In this document: positions 47,887 through 56,499 of the stretch, one piece after another
Position numbering within the stretch: the first letter of the stretch is position 1
How the letters are laid out: the number at the start of each line of letters is the position of its first letter
Assembly: GCF_003056725.1 (NCBI RefSeq)
Contig: NZ_QBKZ01000015.1
Span: 195,280 to 259,279, forward strand
Source: Mangrovicoccus ximenensis
Lineage (GTDB): Bacteria; Pseudomonadota; Alphaproteobacteria; Rhodobacterales; Rhodobacteraceae
Reading direction: 5' to 3'
Length of the DNA: 64,000 nt
Notes under the pieces: model-generated
Database searches by the model: none
Told to the model about the DNA's origin: nothing
Seen by the model: the letters and a program-made list of their open reading frames with translations, nothing else
Made by a program: the position numbers and the translations under genes

Positions 47887-47973
47887 TCACTCGTCTTCCA
47901 GCGCCTCGACTGCCTTCTCCAGGTCTTCCTTGGAGACTTCGGTCTCGGTGACCTGTGCCAGCTCGAACACGTT
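47887..47973 (-). pseudogene. tig: Trigger factor C-terminal tail (28 codons and stop), detached
   Basis: Minus-strand [20 protein letters not shown] and eight more residues to the stop, the typical acidic end of trigger factor. It is followed by a proper terminator. The matching body of the gene lies immediately to the right but on the plus strand. Joining body end KVVD to this NVFELAQ gives a continuous, in-frame protein. Confidence 0.85.
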
Positions 47974-47989
47974 GCAGGTCACCGAGACC
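47941..47989. repeat. 15-bp inverted repeat at the tig inversion point
   Basis: GGTCTCGGTGACCTG (47941-47955) and its exact complement CAGGTCACCGAGACC (47975-47989). It arises because both the start (QVTET) and tail (QVTET) of trigger factor encode the same five residues with the same codons. The 18 to 19 bases between hold the end of the tail. Confidence 0.85.
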
Positions 47990-49216
47990 CTGAACGAAGG
48001 TTTGAAGCGCGGCTACGAGATCACCGTGACGGCGGCCGAGCTGGACGCCAAGGTGGTCGAGAAGCTCACCGAAGCGCAGCCGGAAATCGAGATGAAGGGC
48101 TTCCGCAAGGGCAAGGTTCCGCTGCCGCTGCTGAAGAAGCAGTTCGGCCAGCGCATCCTGGGCGAGGCCATGCAGGAAGCCATCGACGGCGCGATGACCG
48201 AGCACTTCGAGCAGTCCGGCGACCGTCCGGCGCTGCAGCCGCAGGTCAAGATGACCAACGAGGACTGGAAAGAGGGCGACGACGTCGCCGTCGAAATGTC
48301 CTACGAGAAGCTGCCGGAAATCCCGGAAGTCGACCTGAAGTCGATTTCGCTGGAGAAGCTGGTCGTCAAGGCGTCCGCCGAGGAAGTGGACGAAGCCCTG
48401 AAGAACCTCGCAGAGAACGCCAAGAGCTGGGAAGACCGGATCGAGGGCGGCTATGCCGAGAAGGGCGACAAGGTCACCATGGACTTCGTCGGCAAGGTTG
48501 ACGGCGAGCCCTTCGAAGGCGGCTCGGCCGAGGACTTCCCGCTGGAGCTGGGTTCCAACCAGTTCATCCCGGGCTTCGAAGAGCAGCTGGAAGGCGTGCA
48601 TGTCGGCGACGAGAAGACCGTCACCGTCAAGTTCCCGGATGACTACCGCGCCGAGCACCTGGCCGGCAAGGAAGCCACCTTCGACTGCACCATCAAGCAC
48701 ATCGACACGCCGAAGCCGACCGCGATCGACGACGAGCTGGCCAAGCAGTACGGCGCCGAGTCGCTGGACGCGCTGAAGGCCCAGATCGGCGAGCGCCTGG
48801 AAGCGGAATACGCCGGTGCGTCCCGCCAGGTCCAGAAGCGCAAGCTGCTGGACGCGCTGGACGGCCTGGTGTCCTTCGAGCTGCCGCCGACCCTGGTCGA
48901 GGCAGAGGCAGGCCAGATCGCGCACCAGCTGTGGCACGAGGAAAACCCCGACGTGCACGGCCATGACCATCCGGAAATCACGCCGACCGACGAGCACAAC
49001 AAGCTCGCCGAGCGCCGCGTCCGTCTCGGCCTGCTGCTGGCCGAGCTGGGCCGCGTGAACGAGATCGAAGTGACCGAAGCCGAGATGACCCAGGCGGTCA
49101 TGGCGCAGGCGCGCCAGTATCCGGGCCAGGAACGCCAGTTCTTCGAGTTCATCCAGCAGAACGCCCAGGCCCAGCAGCAGCTGCGCGCCCCGATCTTCGA
49201 AGACAAGGTCGTCGAC
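47974..49216 (+). CDS. tig: Trigger factor body, inverted relative to its own tail
   Basis: 414 codons of the ribosome-bound chaperone/peptidyl-prolyl isomerase. Ribosome-binding domain with [20 protein letters not shown] (signature GFRKGKVP), FKBP-type domain with [20 protein letters not shown], and the helical arm. The first codon is reduced to the G of ATG. TTG at 47972 takes its place. It ends at KVVD (49216). Inverting this segment joins it exactly to the tail at 47973 and restores a 443-residue protein. Confidence 0.92.
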
Positions 49217-49217
49217 T

Positions 49218-49493
49218 CTCGCCATGGACCCCGAGGTGATGCTCTTCGACGAACCGACCTCGGCGCTCGACCCGGAGCTGGTCAACGAGGTGCTGCGCGT
49301 GATGCGCGGCCTTGCCGAGGAGGGCCGCACCATGCTGGTCGTCACCCACGAGATCGGCTTCGCCCGCGAGGCCGCCAACAAGGTCATGTTCCTGCACCAG
49401 GGCATCGTCGAGGACGAAGGCGAGCCCCGCGAGCTTCTGGCCAACCCCAATTCCGAGCGCTTCCGGCAGTTCCTGTCGGGCAGCCTGAAATAG
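49218..49493 (+). CDS. Polar amino-acid ABC transporter ATPase, C-terminal fragment
   Basis: 91 residues with Walker [15 protein letters not shown] and switch [19 protein letters not shown], the end of a GlnQ/HisP-type ATPase. Walker A and signature motifs are missing because the sequence begins at the 49.22-kb join. It is followed by its binding protein and two permeases, so it was the first gene of that operon. Confidence 0.88.
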   Translation, partial: LAMDPEVMLFDEPTSALDPELVNEVLRVMRGLAEEGRTMLVVTHEIGFAREAANKVMFLHQGIVEDEGEPRELLANPNSERFRQFLSGSLK

Positions 49494-49548
49494 CCATCGC
49501 GCCGGGCCGGACGCCCCGCCCGGACGCCCAGACAAGGAAGGCACTGCC

Positions 49549-50313
49549 ATGTCCCGCATCACCGCCCTGCTCTCCGCCGCGCTCCTGGCCGGCGCCGCCC
49601 TGCCCGCCGCCGCGCAGGAGACGCTGACCATCGGCACCGAGGCCTCCTACCGGCCCTTCGCCTATGTCCTGCCCTCGGGCGAGCTGACCGGCTTCGATGT
49701 CGAGATCACCGAGGCGCTCTGCGAGGAGATGCAGGTGACCTGCGAGATCTCGAACCAGAGCTTCGACGGGCTGATCCCGGCGCTGAACGCCGGCAAGATC
49801 GACGCGATCATCGCCTCGATGTTCATCACCGAGGACCGGCTGAAGGCGATCGACTTCGCGGGCCCCTACTATGCCACCCCCGGCCTCTTCATCGGTCCGG
49901 CCGATGCCGGCCTGGAGCTGGACGCGGACGCTCTGAAGCGCAAGTTCATCGGCGTGCAGCGCGGCACCACCATGGCCGACTATGTCGACCAGAAGCTGCC
50001 CGGCGCCCGCGTCCAGTACTACGACACGCTCGACGCCGCGACGCTCGACCTGGTCTCGGGCCGGGTCGACCTGGTCTTCGCGGATTCCGTGGTGATCGAG
50101 GAATTCCTCGCCTCCGGCGATGGCGCGGGCTTTGCCCAGGTTGGCGAGCCGGTCAACGATCCGATCCTCGGCGAGGGCGCGGGCATCGGGCTGCGCAAGG
50201 ACGATGCCGAGCTGAAGGCGAAATTCGACGAGGCGCTGGCCGCGATCATCGCCTCGGGCAAATATGCCGAGATCAACGCGAAATACATGAGCTCGGACAT
50301 TTCGCCGAAGTGA
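49549..50313 (+). CDS. Polar amino-acid ABC transporter binding protein
   Basis: 254 residues. Signal peptide about 1-23 (AALPAAAQ), then the family-3 solute-binding fold with [33 protein letters not shown] and [18 protein letters not shown]. This set is typical of lysine/arginine/ornithine or histidine receptors (ArgT/HisJ). Start ATG behind AAGGAAGG. 33 bases before the first permease. Confidence 0.92.
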   Translation: MSRITALLSAALLAGAALPAAAQETLTIGTEASYRPFAYVLPSGELTGFDVEITEALCEEMQVTCEISNQSFDGLIPALNAGKIDAIIASMFITEDRLKAIDFAGPYYATPGLFIGPADAGLELDADALKRKFIGVQRGTTMADYVDQKLPGARVQYYDTLDAATLDLVSGRVDLVFADSVVIEEFLASGDGAGFAQVGEPVNDPILGEGAGIGLRKDDAELKAKFDEALAAIIASGKYAEINAKYMSSDISPK

Positions 50314-50346
50314 TGCCGTGACGGCCGGGAACGGAAGGAGCGGCGC

Positions 50347-51027
50347 ATGGGGCCGGTGACCGAATATCTGCCGCTGCTCCTTCTGGGGCTGGCGACCACG
50401 CTGAAGCTGGCGGTCTCGACCGCGGTGCTGGGGCTGATCCTCGGGCTCCTGCTGGCGCTGGCCAAGCTGTCGCGCCATGGCTGGCTGTCCCGGCCGGCCT
50501 ATTGGGTGACCAATTTCCTGCGCGGCATCCCGGAATTCCTGGTGCTGCTGGTCATCTATTTCGGCGGCACGCAGATGCTGGGGCAGGTCTTCGGCGACCG
50601 CGCCCCGGACATCAGCCCGTTCTTCGCCGGGCTCGCCGCGCTGACGCTGGTCTTCGGCTCCTATGCCTCCGAGACCTTCCGCGCCGCCTTCCAGTCGGTG
50701 CCGAAGGGCCAGATCGAGGCCGGCCGCGCCTATGGCTTCTCGGCTTGGCAGTGCTTCCGCTACATCCAGCTGCCGCAGATCTGGCGGGTCGCGATCCCCG
50801 GTCTCGGCAATCTCTGGCAGGGCTCGGTCAAGGACACGGCGCTGGTCTCGGTGATCGGGCTCGACGACGTGATGCGCAAGGCCCAGCAGGCGGCGCAGTC
50901 GACCCGCGAACCCTTCACCTTCTACCTCGTCGCCTCGCTGATGTTCCTGATCATCACGCTGGTGTCGATGTGGATCATCGCCAAGGCCGAGAAGCGCGCC
51001 AGCCGCGGCATGCCGGGAGCGCGCTGA
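50347..51027 (+). CDS. Polar amino-acid ABC transporter permease 1 (HisQ-like)
   Basis: 226 residues, about five membrane segments, with the family signatures RGIPEFLVLLVIYFGG and the EAA loop GQIEAGRAYGFSAWQCFRYI. It pairs with the next gene to form the membrane channel. Start follows GGAAGGAGCGGCGC. Confidence 0.92.
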   Translation: MGPVTEYLPLLLLGLATTLKLAVSTAVLGLILGLLLALAKLSRHGWLSRPAYWVTNFLRGIPEFLVLLVIYFGGTQMLGQVFGDRAPDISPFFAGLAALTLVFGSYASETFRAAFQSVPKGQIEAGRAYGFSAWQCFRYIQLPQIWRVAIPGLGNLWQGSVKDTALVSVIGLDDVMRKAQQAAQSTREPFTFYLVASLMFLIITLVSMWIIAKAEKRASRGMPGAR

Positions 51028-51028
51028 C

Positions 51029-51724
51029 ATGCAGATCTTCGCCGACCTCTTCCAGCGCTACGGCTTCGACCTGCTGTCGGGGACCTGGCTGACCGTCCAG
51101 CTGGTGGCGATCTCCGCCGTGCTGGGGCTGTGCCTCGCCATCCCGGTCGCTCTGGCGCGGCTTTCGGAGAACCGCCTCGTCGCGGGGCTGGCCAGCGGGT
51201 ATTCGCTGTTCTTCCGCGGCACGCCGCTGCTGGTGCAGATCTTCCTCGTCTATTACGGGCTCGGCCAGTTCGACTTCGTCCGCAGCTCGTTCCTCTGGCC
51301 CGTGCTGCGCGAGGCCTATGTCTGCGCGCTGATCACCTTCGTGCTGAACACCGCCGCCTATTCCGGCGAGATCGTCCGCGGCGGCATCCTCGCCGTGCCG
51401 AAGGGCGAGATCGAGGCGGCACGCGCCTGCGGCATGGCCATGGCCAAGACCTACCGGCTGGTGATCCTGCCGCGCGCCTTCTCGATCTGCCTGCCGGCCT
51501 ATTCGAACGAGGTGATCATCCTGATGAAGGGCACCTCGCTGGCCTCGACGATCACGCTTCTGGAACTGACCGGCGTGGCGCGGCTGGCAGCCTCGGCAAC
51601 CTACCAGCCGATCCAAGTCTTCGTCATCGCCGGGGTGATCTACTACCTGCTGACGCTGCTGATCAGCTGGATCTTCCGCCTGCTCGAAGCGCGCTACAAC
51701 CGCTACATCACCCAGGCCCGCTGA
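51029..51724 (+). CDS. Polar amino-acid ABC transporter permease 2 (HisM-like)
   Basis: 231 residues with the signatures FFRGTPLLVQIFLVYYGLG and KGEIEAARACGMAMAKTYRL (EAA loop), a typical HisM/ArtM partner. It starts one base after the upstream stop, so the two permeases are translated together. Last gene of the transporter operon. Confidence 0.93.
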   Translation: MQIFADLFQRYGFDLLSGTWLTVQLVAISAVLGLCLAIPVALARLSENRLVAGLASGYSLFFRGTPLLVQIFLVYYGLGQFDFVRSSFLWPVLREAYVCALITFVLNTAAYSGEIVRGGILAVPKGEIEAARACGMAMAKTYRLVILPRAFSICLPAYSNEVIILMKGTSLASTITLLELTGVARLAASATYQPIQVFVIAGVIYYLLTLLISWIFRLLEARYNRYITQAR

Positions 51725-51804
51725 GCCGCGGCGCGGGTCGGCGACACGGCGGGCCTGCCGGCGGAACCTCCGGGCCATCAGCCGCGCCGCGGCTCCGGCC
51801 GTGT

Positions 51805-51839
51805 AGTCAAAGCCTCCGACAGACCCGCGGCGGTTCAGA
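51805..51839 (+). repeat. 35-bp direct repeat, copy 2 (possible IS end)
   Basis: Identical to 10429-10463. Here it stands between the amino-acid transporter operon and the island genes. The sequence to the right of it has a visibly different, AT-richer composition. The permease block probably ends and the island block begins here. Confidence 0.6.
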
Positions 51840-51928
51840 GGTTCAATTCAAATTGATTCTTGCAGCAACCAGAACCAGGGTGGTGACACGTGGCCACACT
51901 GCGGTGGGCCCTCCTGAGTGAGGGTTAG

Positions 51929-52129
51929 TTGCCATACACGCTCCACGCCTGGTGCCGCTGTGGCCACGTCGGCGCCGTGCCGATCGATGATCCGACATTT
52001 GACCGGCCAGCTCTGCTAGCGTGCCTGCGGTGTTCGGCCTGCGGCGCGATGGGGCAGGTGACAGAGTCGCGGCTGGCATATGGCTCTGGCGTCAACGCGC
52101 TGGCGGATGTGCGGGATGATCTGGATTGA
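51929..52129 (+). CDS. Small zinc-ribbon-like protein of the island
   Basis: 66 residues from a TTG start behind GAGGG. Two cysteine pairs (HAWCRCGHVG and CLRCSACGAMG) with spacing suited to a small zinc ribbon, followed by an acidic tail. Such proteins often accompany phages or islands. It converges on the integrase gene, 12 bases away. Function unknown. Confidence 0.55.
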   Translation: MPYTLHAWCRCGHVGAVPIDDPTFDRPALLACLRCSACGAMGQVTESRLAYGSGVNALADVRDDLD

Positions 52130-52141
52130 GGATCGTGCGTC

Positions 52142-53281
52142 TCACGCGTCGCGCCCAATTCGGTCTATCCATGGCCATCCGTCGAAACGGTCCCCGGTCT
52201 TCCTGATATGGCTGTAGCGCTGCAGGCTGCCCCAGGAGCGGTGCCCGGACACGCTGGCGGCCAGCGGCACCGTGCGGCCCTGCTCGAAAAGGCAGGAGAC
52301 GCCTTCATGGCGCAGGTCGTGGAACCGCAGGTCTTCAATCCCAAGCAGCTTGCAAGCGCGCGAGAAGGCCGCACTGATCGCGTCGGCGGTATAGGGGAAG
52401 ATCCGCGCCTCTTCGGCGCCGCGCTGCGCCTCCATCACATGTGCGGCCCGAGGCGGAACTTCGCACCACACGTCGTTGCCGATCTTCTCTCCGGGGTGCT
52501 TCATGTCCCTGACCAGAACGCGCTGGTGGTCTGGTTCGTAGTCGGCCCATGCGATCCGGCAGATTTCGTCCTGGCGGCGCGTCGAGAAGATTGCGAACGC
52601 GACGACGCGGTGCATGGGCATTGACCGACCGCGCATCCAGGTCTCGTGGAAGTGGGTCATCAACCGATCAAGCTCGGCCAGAGTCGGCCGCCTGTCGCGC
52701 TTGTTGCTCTTGGCGGTTAGGCCGAGCCGCAGCGTCACGGCCCGCGCCTTTCGGAATTCCTTGTGGTCAAGCGGCATGCCCCAAGCTGGCTCCGCCACTA
52801 CGGCCACGGCGGAGAGGTGGGACAGGTAGTTGCCGACCGTGCTGGCGCCTCTTTCCGTAAGCAGCCAGCGCGCCCATGCAACGATGTCGTCGCTCTTGAT
52901 CTCGTCACACCGCATGGTGGCGATGTCGTGACCTCCGATCGAGCGCAGCACCTGCGCTTTGGTCTTCCCGATCTTCCGCTTGTGGTCCTCGACATATGCC
53001 GTGAAGGCGTCCGACAGCGTCGCGGCGTTGCTCTTGGCCACCTTGAGCCCGCCGGGTGCTCTTAGCTCCTTCTCCCGGCGCTTCATCCAGGCCGCGGCGG
53101 TCGTGTGGCGGTCGAAGCTCCGGGATTCCTGATGGATGGCGCGGCCGCCTTCCTTGATGACGATTTGCGCACGAAAAGACGGCGTGCCATCGGCGCGCTT
53201 TCGCTCTATGATAGTCCTCAAGCTGGTAGTCCTCGCCTGTGATTTGGTAGTCCTCAGGACTATCGGTTGAACATCAATCAT
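52142..53281 (-). CDS. Tyrosine integrase, dusA-associated type
   Basis: 379 residues if read from ATG 53281, or 359 from TTG 53221, where MRTIIERKRADG fits the usual N-terminus of this family and GAGG stands 9 bases upstream. Arm/core-binding domain about 60-190. Catalytic residues are Arg235/236 (STRRQDEI), His321-x-x-Arg324 (HDLRHEG), His347 (GHRSW) and the nucleophile Tyr356 (LQRYSHI). It reads away from dusA, its probable target, 43 bases from the dusA start. Confidence 0.93.
   Translation of the reverse strand: MIDVQPIVLRTTKSQARTTSLRTIIERKRADGTPSFRAQIVIKEGGRAIHQESRSFDRHTTAAAWMKRREKELRAPGGLKVAKSNAATLSDAFTAYVEDHKRKIGKTKAQVLRSIGGHDIATMRCDEIKSDDIVAWARWLLTERGASTVGNYLSHLSAVAVVAEPAWGMPLDHKEFRKARAVTLRLGLTAKSNKRDRRPTLAELDRLMTHFHETWMRGRSMPMHRVVAFAIFSTRRQDEICRIAWADYEPDHQRVLVRDMKHPGEKIGNDVWCEVPPRAAHVMEAQRGAEEARIFPYTADAISAAFSRACKLLGIEDLRFHDLRHEGVSCLFEQGRTVPLAASVSGHRSWGSLQRYSHIRKTGDRFDGWPWIDRIGRDA
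53212..53264. repeat. TAGTCCTC repeats and palindrome at the integrase 5' end
   Basis: TAGTCCTC occurs at 53212-53219, 53227-53234 and 53248-53255. The last forms a perfect 15-base palindrome TAGTCCTCAGGACTA (53248-53262). They overlap the start of the integrase gene and could be arm-type integrase sites or an operator. Confidence 0.55.
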
Positions 53282-53323
53282 GGGAAACCTTGATTCATAA
53301 CGACAAATCCAGACGAACGGACT

Positions 53324-54271
53324 ATGGACCAAAACGCGAACAACACCTCTAAAGCATTGATTTGCAAAGCCTCTCGTCTGTCCGTGGCGCCGATGATGGA
53401 CTGGACTGACCGCCATTGCCGGATGCTGCACCGGCAGCTGTCGAAGGAAACGCTGCTCTATACCGAGATGGTCACCGCGCCCGCGCTGGTCCGCGGCGGC
53501 GCGCTGCACCTTCTGGACCATGACGCCGTGGAACATCCGCTGGCGCTGCAGCTCGGCGGCTCCGATCCGGAGGAGCTGGCCGAGGCCGCGGCAATCGGCT
53601 GGCAGGCGGGCTATGGCGAGATCAACCTGAATGTCGGCTGCCCGTCGGACCGGGTGCAGTCGGGCTGTTTCGGGGCGGTGCTGATGAAGGACCCGGAGCT
53701 GGTGGTGCGCTGCGCGGCGGCGATGATCGCGGCGAGCCCGGCGGAGGTCACTGTCAAATGCCGGATCGGCGTCGATGACGACGTGCCCGAAGAGGTGCTG
53801 CCGGCCTTCCTCGAAACCGTGGCGGCCTCGGGCGTGCGGCGCTTCGCGGTGCATGCCCGCAAGGCCTGGCTGAAAGGCCTGAGCCCGAAGGAGAACCGGG
53901 ACATCCCGCCGCTCGACTATCCGCTGGTCGTCGCGATGAAGCACCGCTTCCCCGAGCTGCATGTCTCGGTCAATGGCGGCATCGCCTCGCTGGACGAGGC
54001 CGAGGCCTTCCTGGCCCAAGGGCTCGACGGGGTGATGATCGGCCGCGCTGCCTATCACGAACCGGCCGCGATCCTGTCGGAGGCCGACTGCCGCATTTTC
54101 GGCGCGGATGCCCCGCAGGCCAGTGCCGAGGAGGCAGCCCGCGCCATGATCCCCTATATCGAGGCGCATGTCGCGGCGGGCGGCCGGGCGCATTCGGTGA
54201 CGCGCCACATGCTGGGGCTTTTCGCCGGACGTCCCGGCGCGCGGGCCTGGCGGCGGCATCTCTCGACCGCG
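53324..54271 (+). CDS. dusA: tRNA-dihydrouridine synthase A, last residues missing
   Basis: About 316 residues of ~335. FMN enzyme that reduces uridine in the tRNA D-loop. Motifs: SVAPMMDWTDRHCR, INLNVGCPSDRVQSG with the catalytic cysteine (CPS), VHARKAWLKGLSPKENR and VNGGIASLDEA. The first 17 residues look foreign (see attachment site). After RHLSTAA (about 54271) the frame runs into antisense of the TPP enzyme and has no natural stop. Confidence 0.92.
53375..53410 (+). other. Likely island attachment site in the 5' end of dusA
   Basis: The codons for RLSVAPMMDWTD at the dusA start are the place where dusA-associated integrases are known to recombine. Upstream of about 53375 the dusA reading frame is AT-rich and poorly conserved (MDQNANNTSKALICK), as expected if the island supplied a new start. 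The second copy at the other island end is not in the window. Confidence 0.5.
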
Positions 54272-54274
54272 GCA

Positions 54275-55936
54275 GCCCAGCGCTGCCGCCCGCATCTGGC
54301 TGAGGCTCGCGCCCGGGGTCAGCGCCTCGGGCGAGATCGCAAGGTCCAGCACCGCGCCGCCGGGCGCCTCCATCGCGCGGGCGAAGGCCTCCGGGAAATC
54401 CGCCGTCGTCGCGACCCGCTCGGCATGGAAGCCGTAGGCGCGCGCCAGCGCGACGAAATCCGGGTTCTTCTCCATGGTCGTGCCGCTGACCCGGGCGGGA
54501 TAGCTGCGCTCCTGATGGGCGCGGATCGTGCCGTAGATGCCATTGTTGAGGATCAGCACGATCGGCTGTGCGCCGGCCTGCAGCGCGGTGGCCAGCTCCG
54601 GGCAGGTCATCTGGAAGTCTCCGTCCCCGGCGAAGCACACCACCGTCCGCCCCGGATCGGCGATCTTGGCGGCAATCGCGGCGGGCAGGCCGTAGCCCAT
54701 CGCCCCGGCCTGCGGCGCCAGGTGGCGCATCCCGGGACGGTACTGCAGGAACCGGCCCGGCCAGACCGCGAAATTCCCCGCCCCGTTGGTGATCACCGCA
54801 TCGGGCGGCAGCACTTCGCGCAGATGCGCGCAGACCTTGCCCATGTCGACCGGCGACGGCAGGTCCGGCAGGCCGAACCCCTCCAGATAGGCAGCGCGCG
54901 CCGCAGCGCGCCAGGCCGGATCGGCCGCCTTGACCGGCGCCATGGCCTCCAGCGCGGCAGCGAAGGCATTCGGCCCCGCCTGGATCGCCAGCTCCGGGGC
55001 ATAGACCTTGCCCAGCTCGGCCGCGTCGCCATGGACATGGATCAGCCGCTGCCGCGGCAACGGCACGTCGAGCAGCGTGTAGCCAGCGGTCGAGTTCTCG
55101 CCGAAGCGGGCATTGACCGCGAGGACCGCATCGGCCTCCGAGATCAGCCGCCGGACATGCGGCGCCATGCCGACCCCGGCCTCACCGCAGAACACCGGCG
55201 AGCCGTTGTCGAACCGGTCCTGGTAGCGGAAGACCGAAACCACGGGAATGTCGCTGGCCTCGGCGAAGCGCTGGATCGGCGCCGTCCCCGCGCCGCGCCA
55301 GTTGCAGCCGCCCTGCAGGATCAGCGGGCGGCGGGCCCCGGACAGGATCCCGTGCAGGCGCTGCATCGCCTCCGGATCGGGATGCGGCTCGGCCACCGCC
55401 ACCGGCCCGCGCAAGGGCGCCGCATCGGTCAGGCCGGACAGCATGTCCTCGGGCAGCGCGACCACCACCGGACCGGGCCGTCCCGACACGGCGAGGGTCC
55501 AGGCCCGCGACAGGATCTCGGGGATGCGGTCGGTGCGGTCGATCTCCACCGCCCATTTCGCCATCGTCCCGAAGACCGCGCGGTAGTCCAGCTCCTGGAA
55601 GGCCTCGCGCCCCTTCATGTCCGTGCCGACCTGACCGACGAAGAGGATCATCGGCGCGCTGTCCTGCATCGCCGTATGGACCCCGATCGCGGCATTGGCC
55701 GCGCCCGGACCGCGCGTGGCCATGCAGATACCGGGCTCGCCGGTCAGCTTGCCCCAGGCGGCGGCCATGAAGGCAGCGCCGCCCTCGTGGCGGCACAGCA
55801 CGTAATCCAGCACGCCCCTGGTGTCGTGCAGCGCGTCGAGCACTGCCAGATAGCTTTCCCCCGGCACGCCGAACGCCTTCTTGGCGCCGAGCGCGACGAG
55901 ACACTCGACCAGAAGCTTGCCGCCATTTCCTGCCAT
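54275..55936 (-). CDS. Thiamine-pyrophosphate enzyme (acetolactate synthase-like), end altered
   Basis: About 554 residues: N-terminal Pyr domain with FGVPGESYLAVLDAL and catalytic glutamate region LCRHEGGAAFMAAAWG, central domain, and C-terminal PP domain with GAMGYGLPAAIAAK and the TPP motif VVCFAGDGDFQMTCPEL...NNGIYGT. It may be a decarboxylase or synthase of the IlvB/oxalyl-CoA family rather than the biosynthetic enzyme. No small subunit is near. Start ATG behind GGGAGGA. Join near its stop. Confidence 0.88.
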
Positions 55937-56128
55937 GCACAGTCCTCCCGTTCCCCTGCGCCGACGCTGCCGCAGCCCTTGCCGCGCCGCAAGCCCCGCG
56001 ATGCCGCTTGACCGGAAACCGGCAGGCCGGCTATCGGCAGGACCGCACCCGGAGCGAGGGTGTGGCGTGTGCTGCCGCGTGCGGCCGGAGACCCGGCCCG
56101 ACGAGCAGCCCTCTCGGATGATGGACAC

Positions 56129-56371
56129 ATGAACGCAATCTGCGCGAGCTCGGGACGGCTGGATGCGGACCGCCGCCTGGAATTCGCCGAAGGTCTGGCA
56201 CTGTCGGGCGACCTGGCCGCGGCGATCGAGGTGCTGGGAGATGCCATGGCGCTGGTCCCCGACTGGGCCGCAGGCTGGTACCGCCTGGGCGAATGGCACG
56301 AGGCGGCCGGGCAGGCCGGCGAAGCGGTCGCCGCCTGGGACCGCGCCATTGCCGCGGACCCCGCGGACAGC
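56129..56371 (+). CDS. TPR-containing protein, N-terminal fragment
   Basis: 81 codons forming two tetratricopeptide-like helix pairs (RRLEFAEGLALSGDLAAAIEVL; WAAGWYRLGEWHEAAGQAGEA). Similar N-termini occur in SAM-dependent methyltransferases of Rhodobacterales, but the catalytic part is missing here. At 56371 the frame meets the antisense of an alpha/beta hydrolase. Confidence 0.6.
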
Positions 56372-56373
56372 CC

Positions 56374-56499
56374 GGGCAGCAGCGCCTGCCATTGCGCGCT
56401 GCTGCCGCCCCAGCCATGGACCAGCACCAGGGGCGCGCCGGTTCCGCCCGCCTCCGCCAGCGAGACCCGTCCCGCGCCGTTCCGGTGCTGCCAGATCAC
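56374..56499 (-). pseudogene. Alpha/beta hydrolase, N-terminal fragment
   Basis: 42 residues from a GTG start overlapping the stop of the LLM gene (GTGA). It holds the oxyanion-hole motif LVLVHGWGGSSAQWQALLP of alpha/beta hydrolases. The nucleophile elbow and the rest are lost at the 56.37-kb join. It was the last visible gene of the ABC-aldolase-LLM operon. Confidence 0.7.

Noticed and set aside
53324..56011. An 895-codon frame continuing dusA
   Set aside because: After about 54271 it is the antisense of the TPP enzyme and Arg/Pro/Gly-rich, so not a giant DusA fusion.
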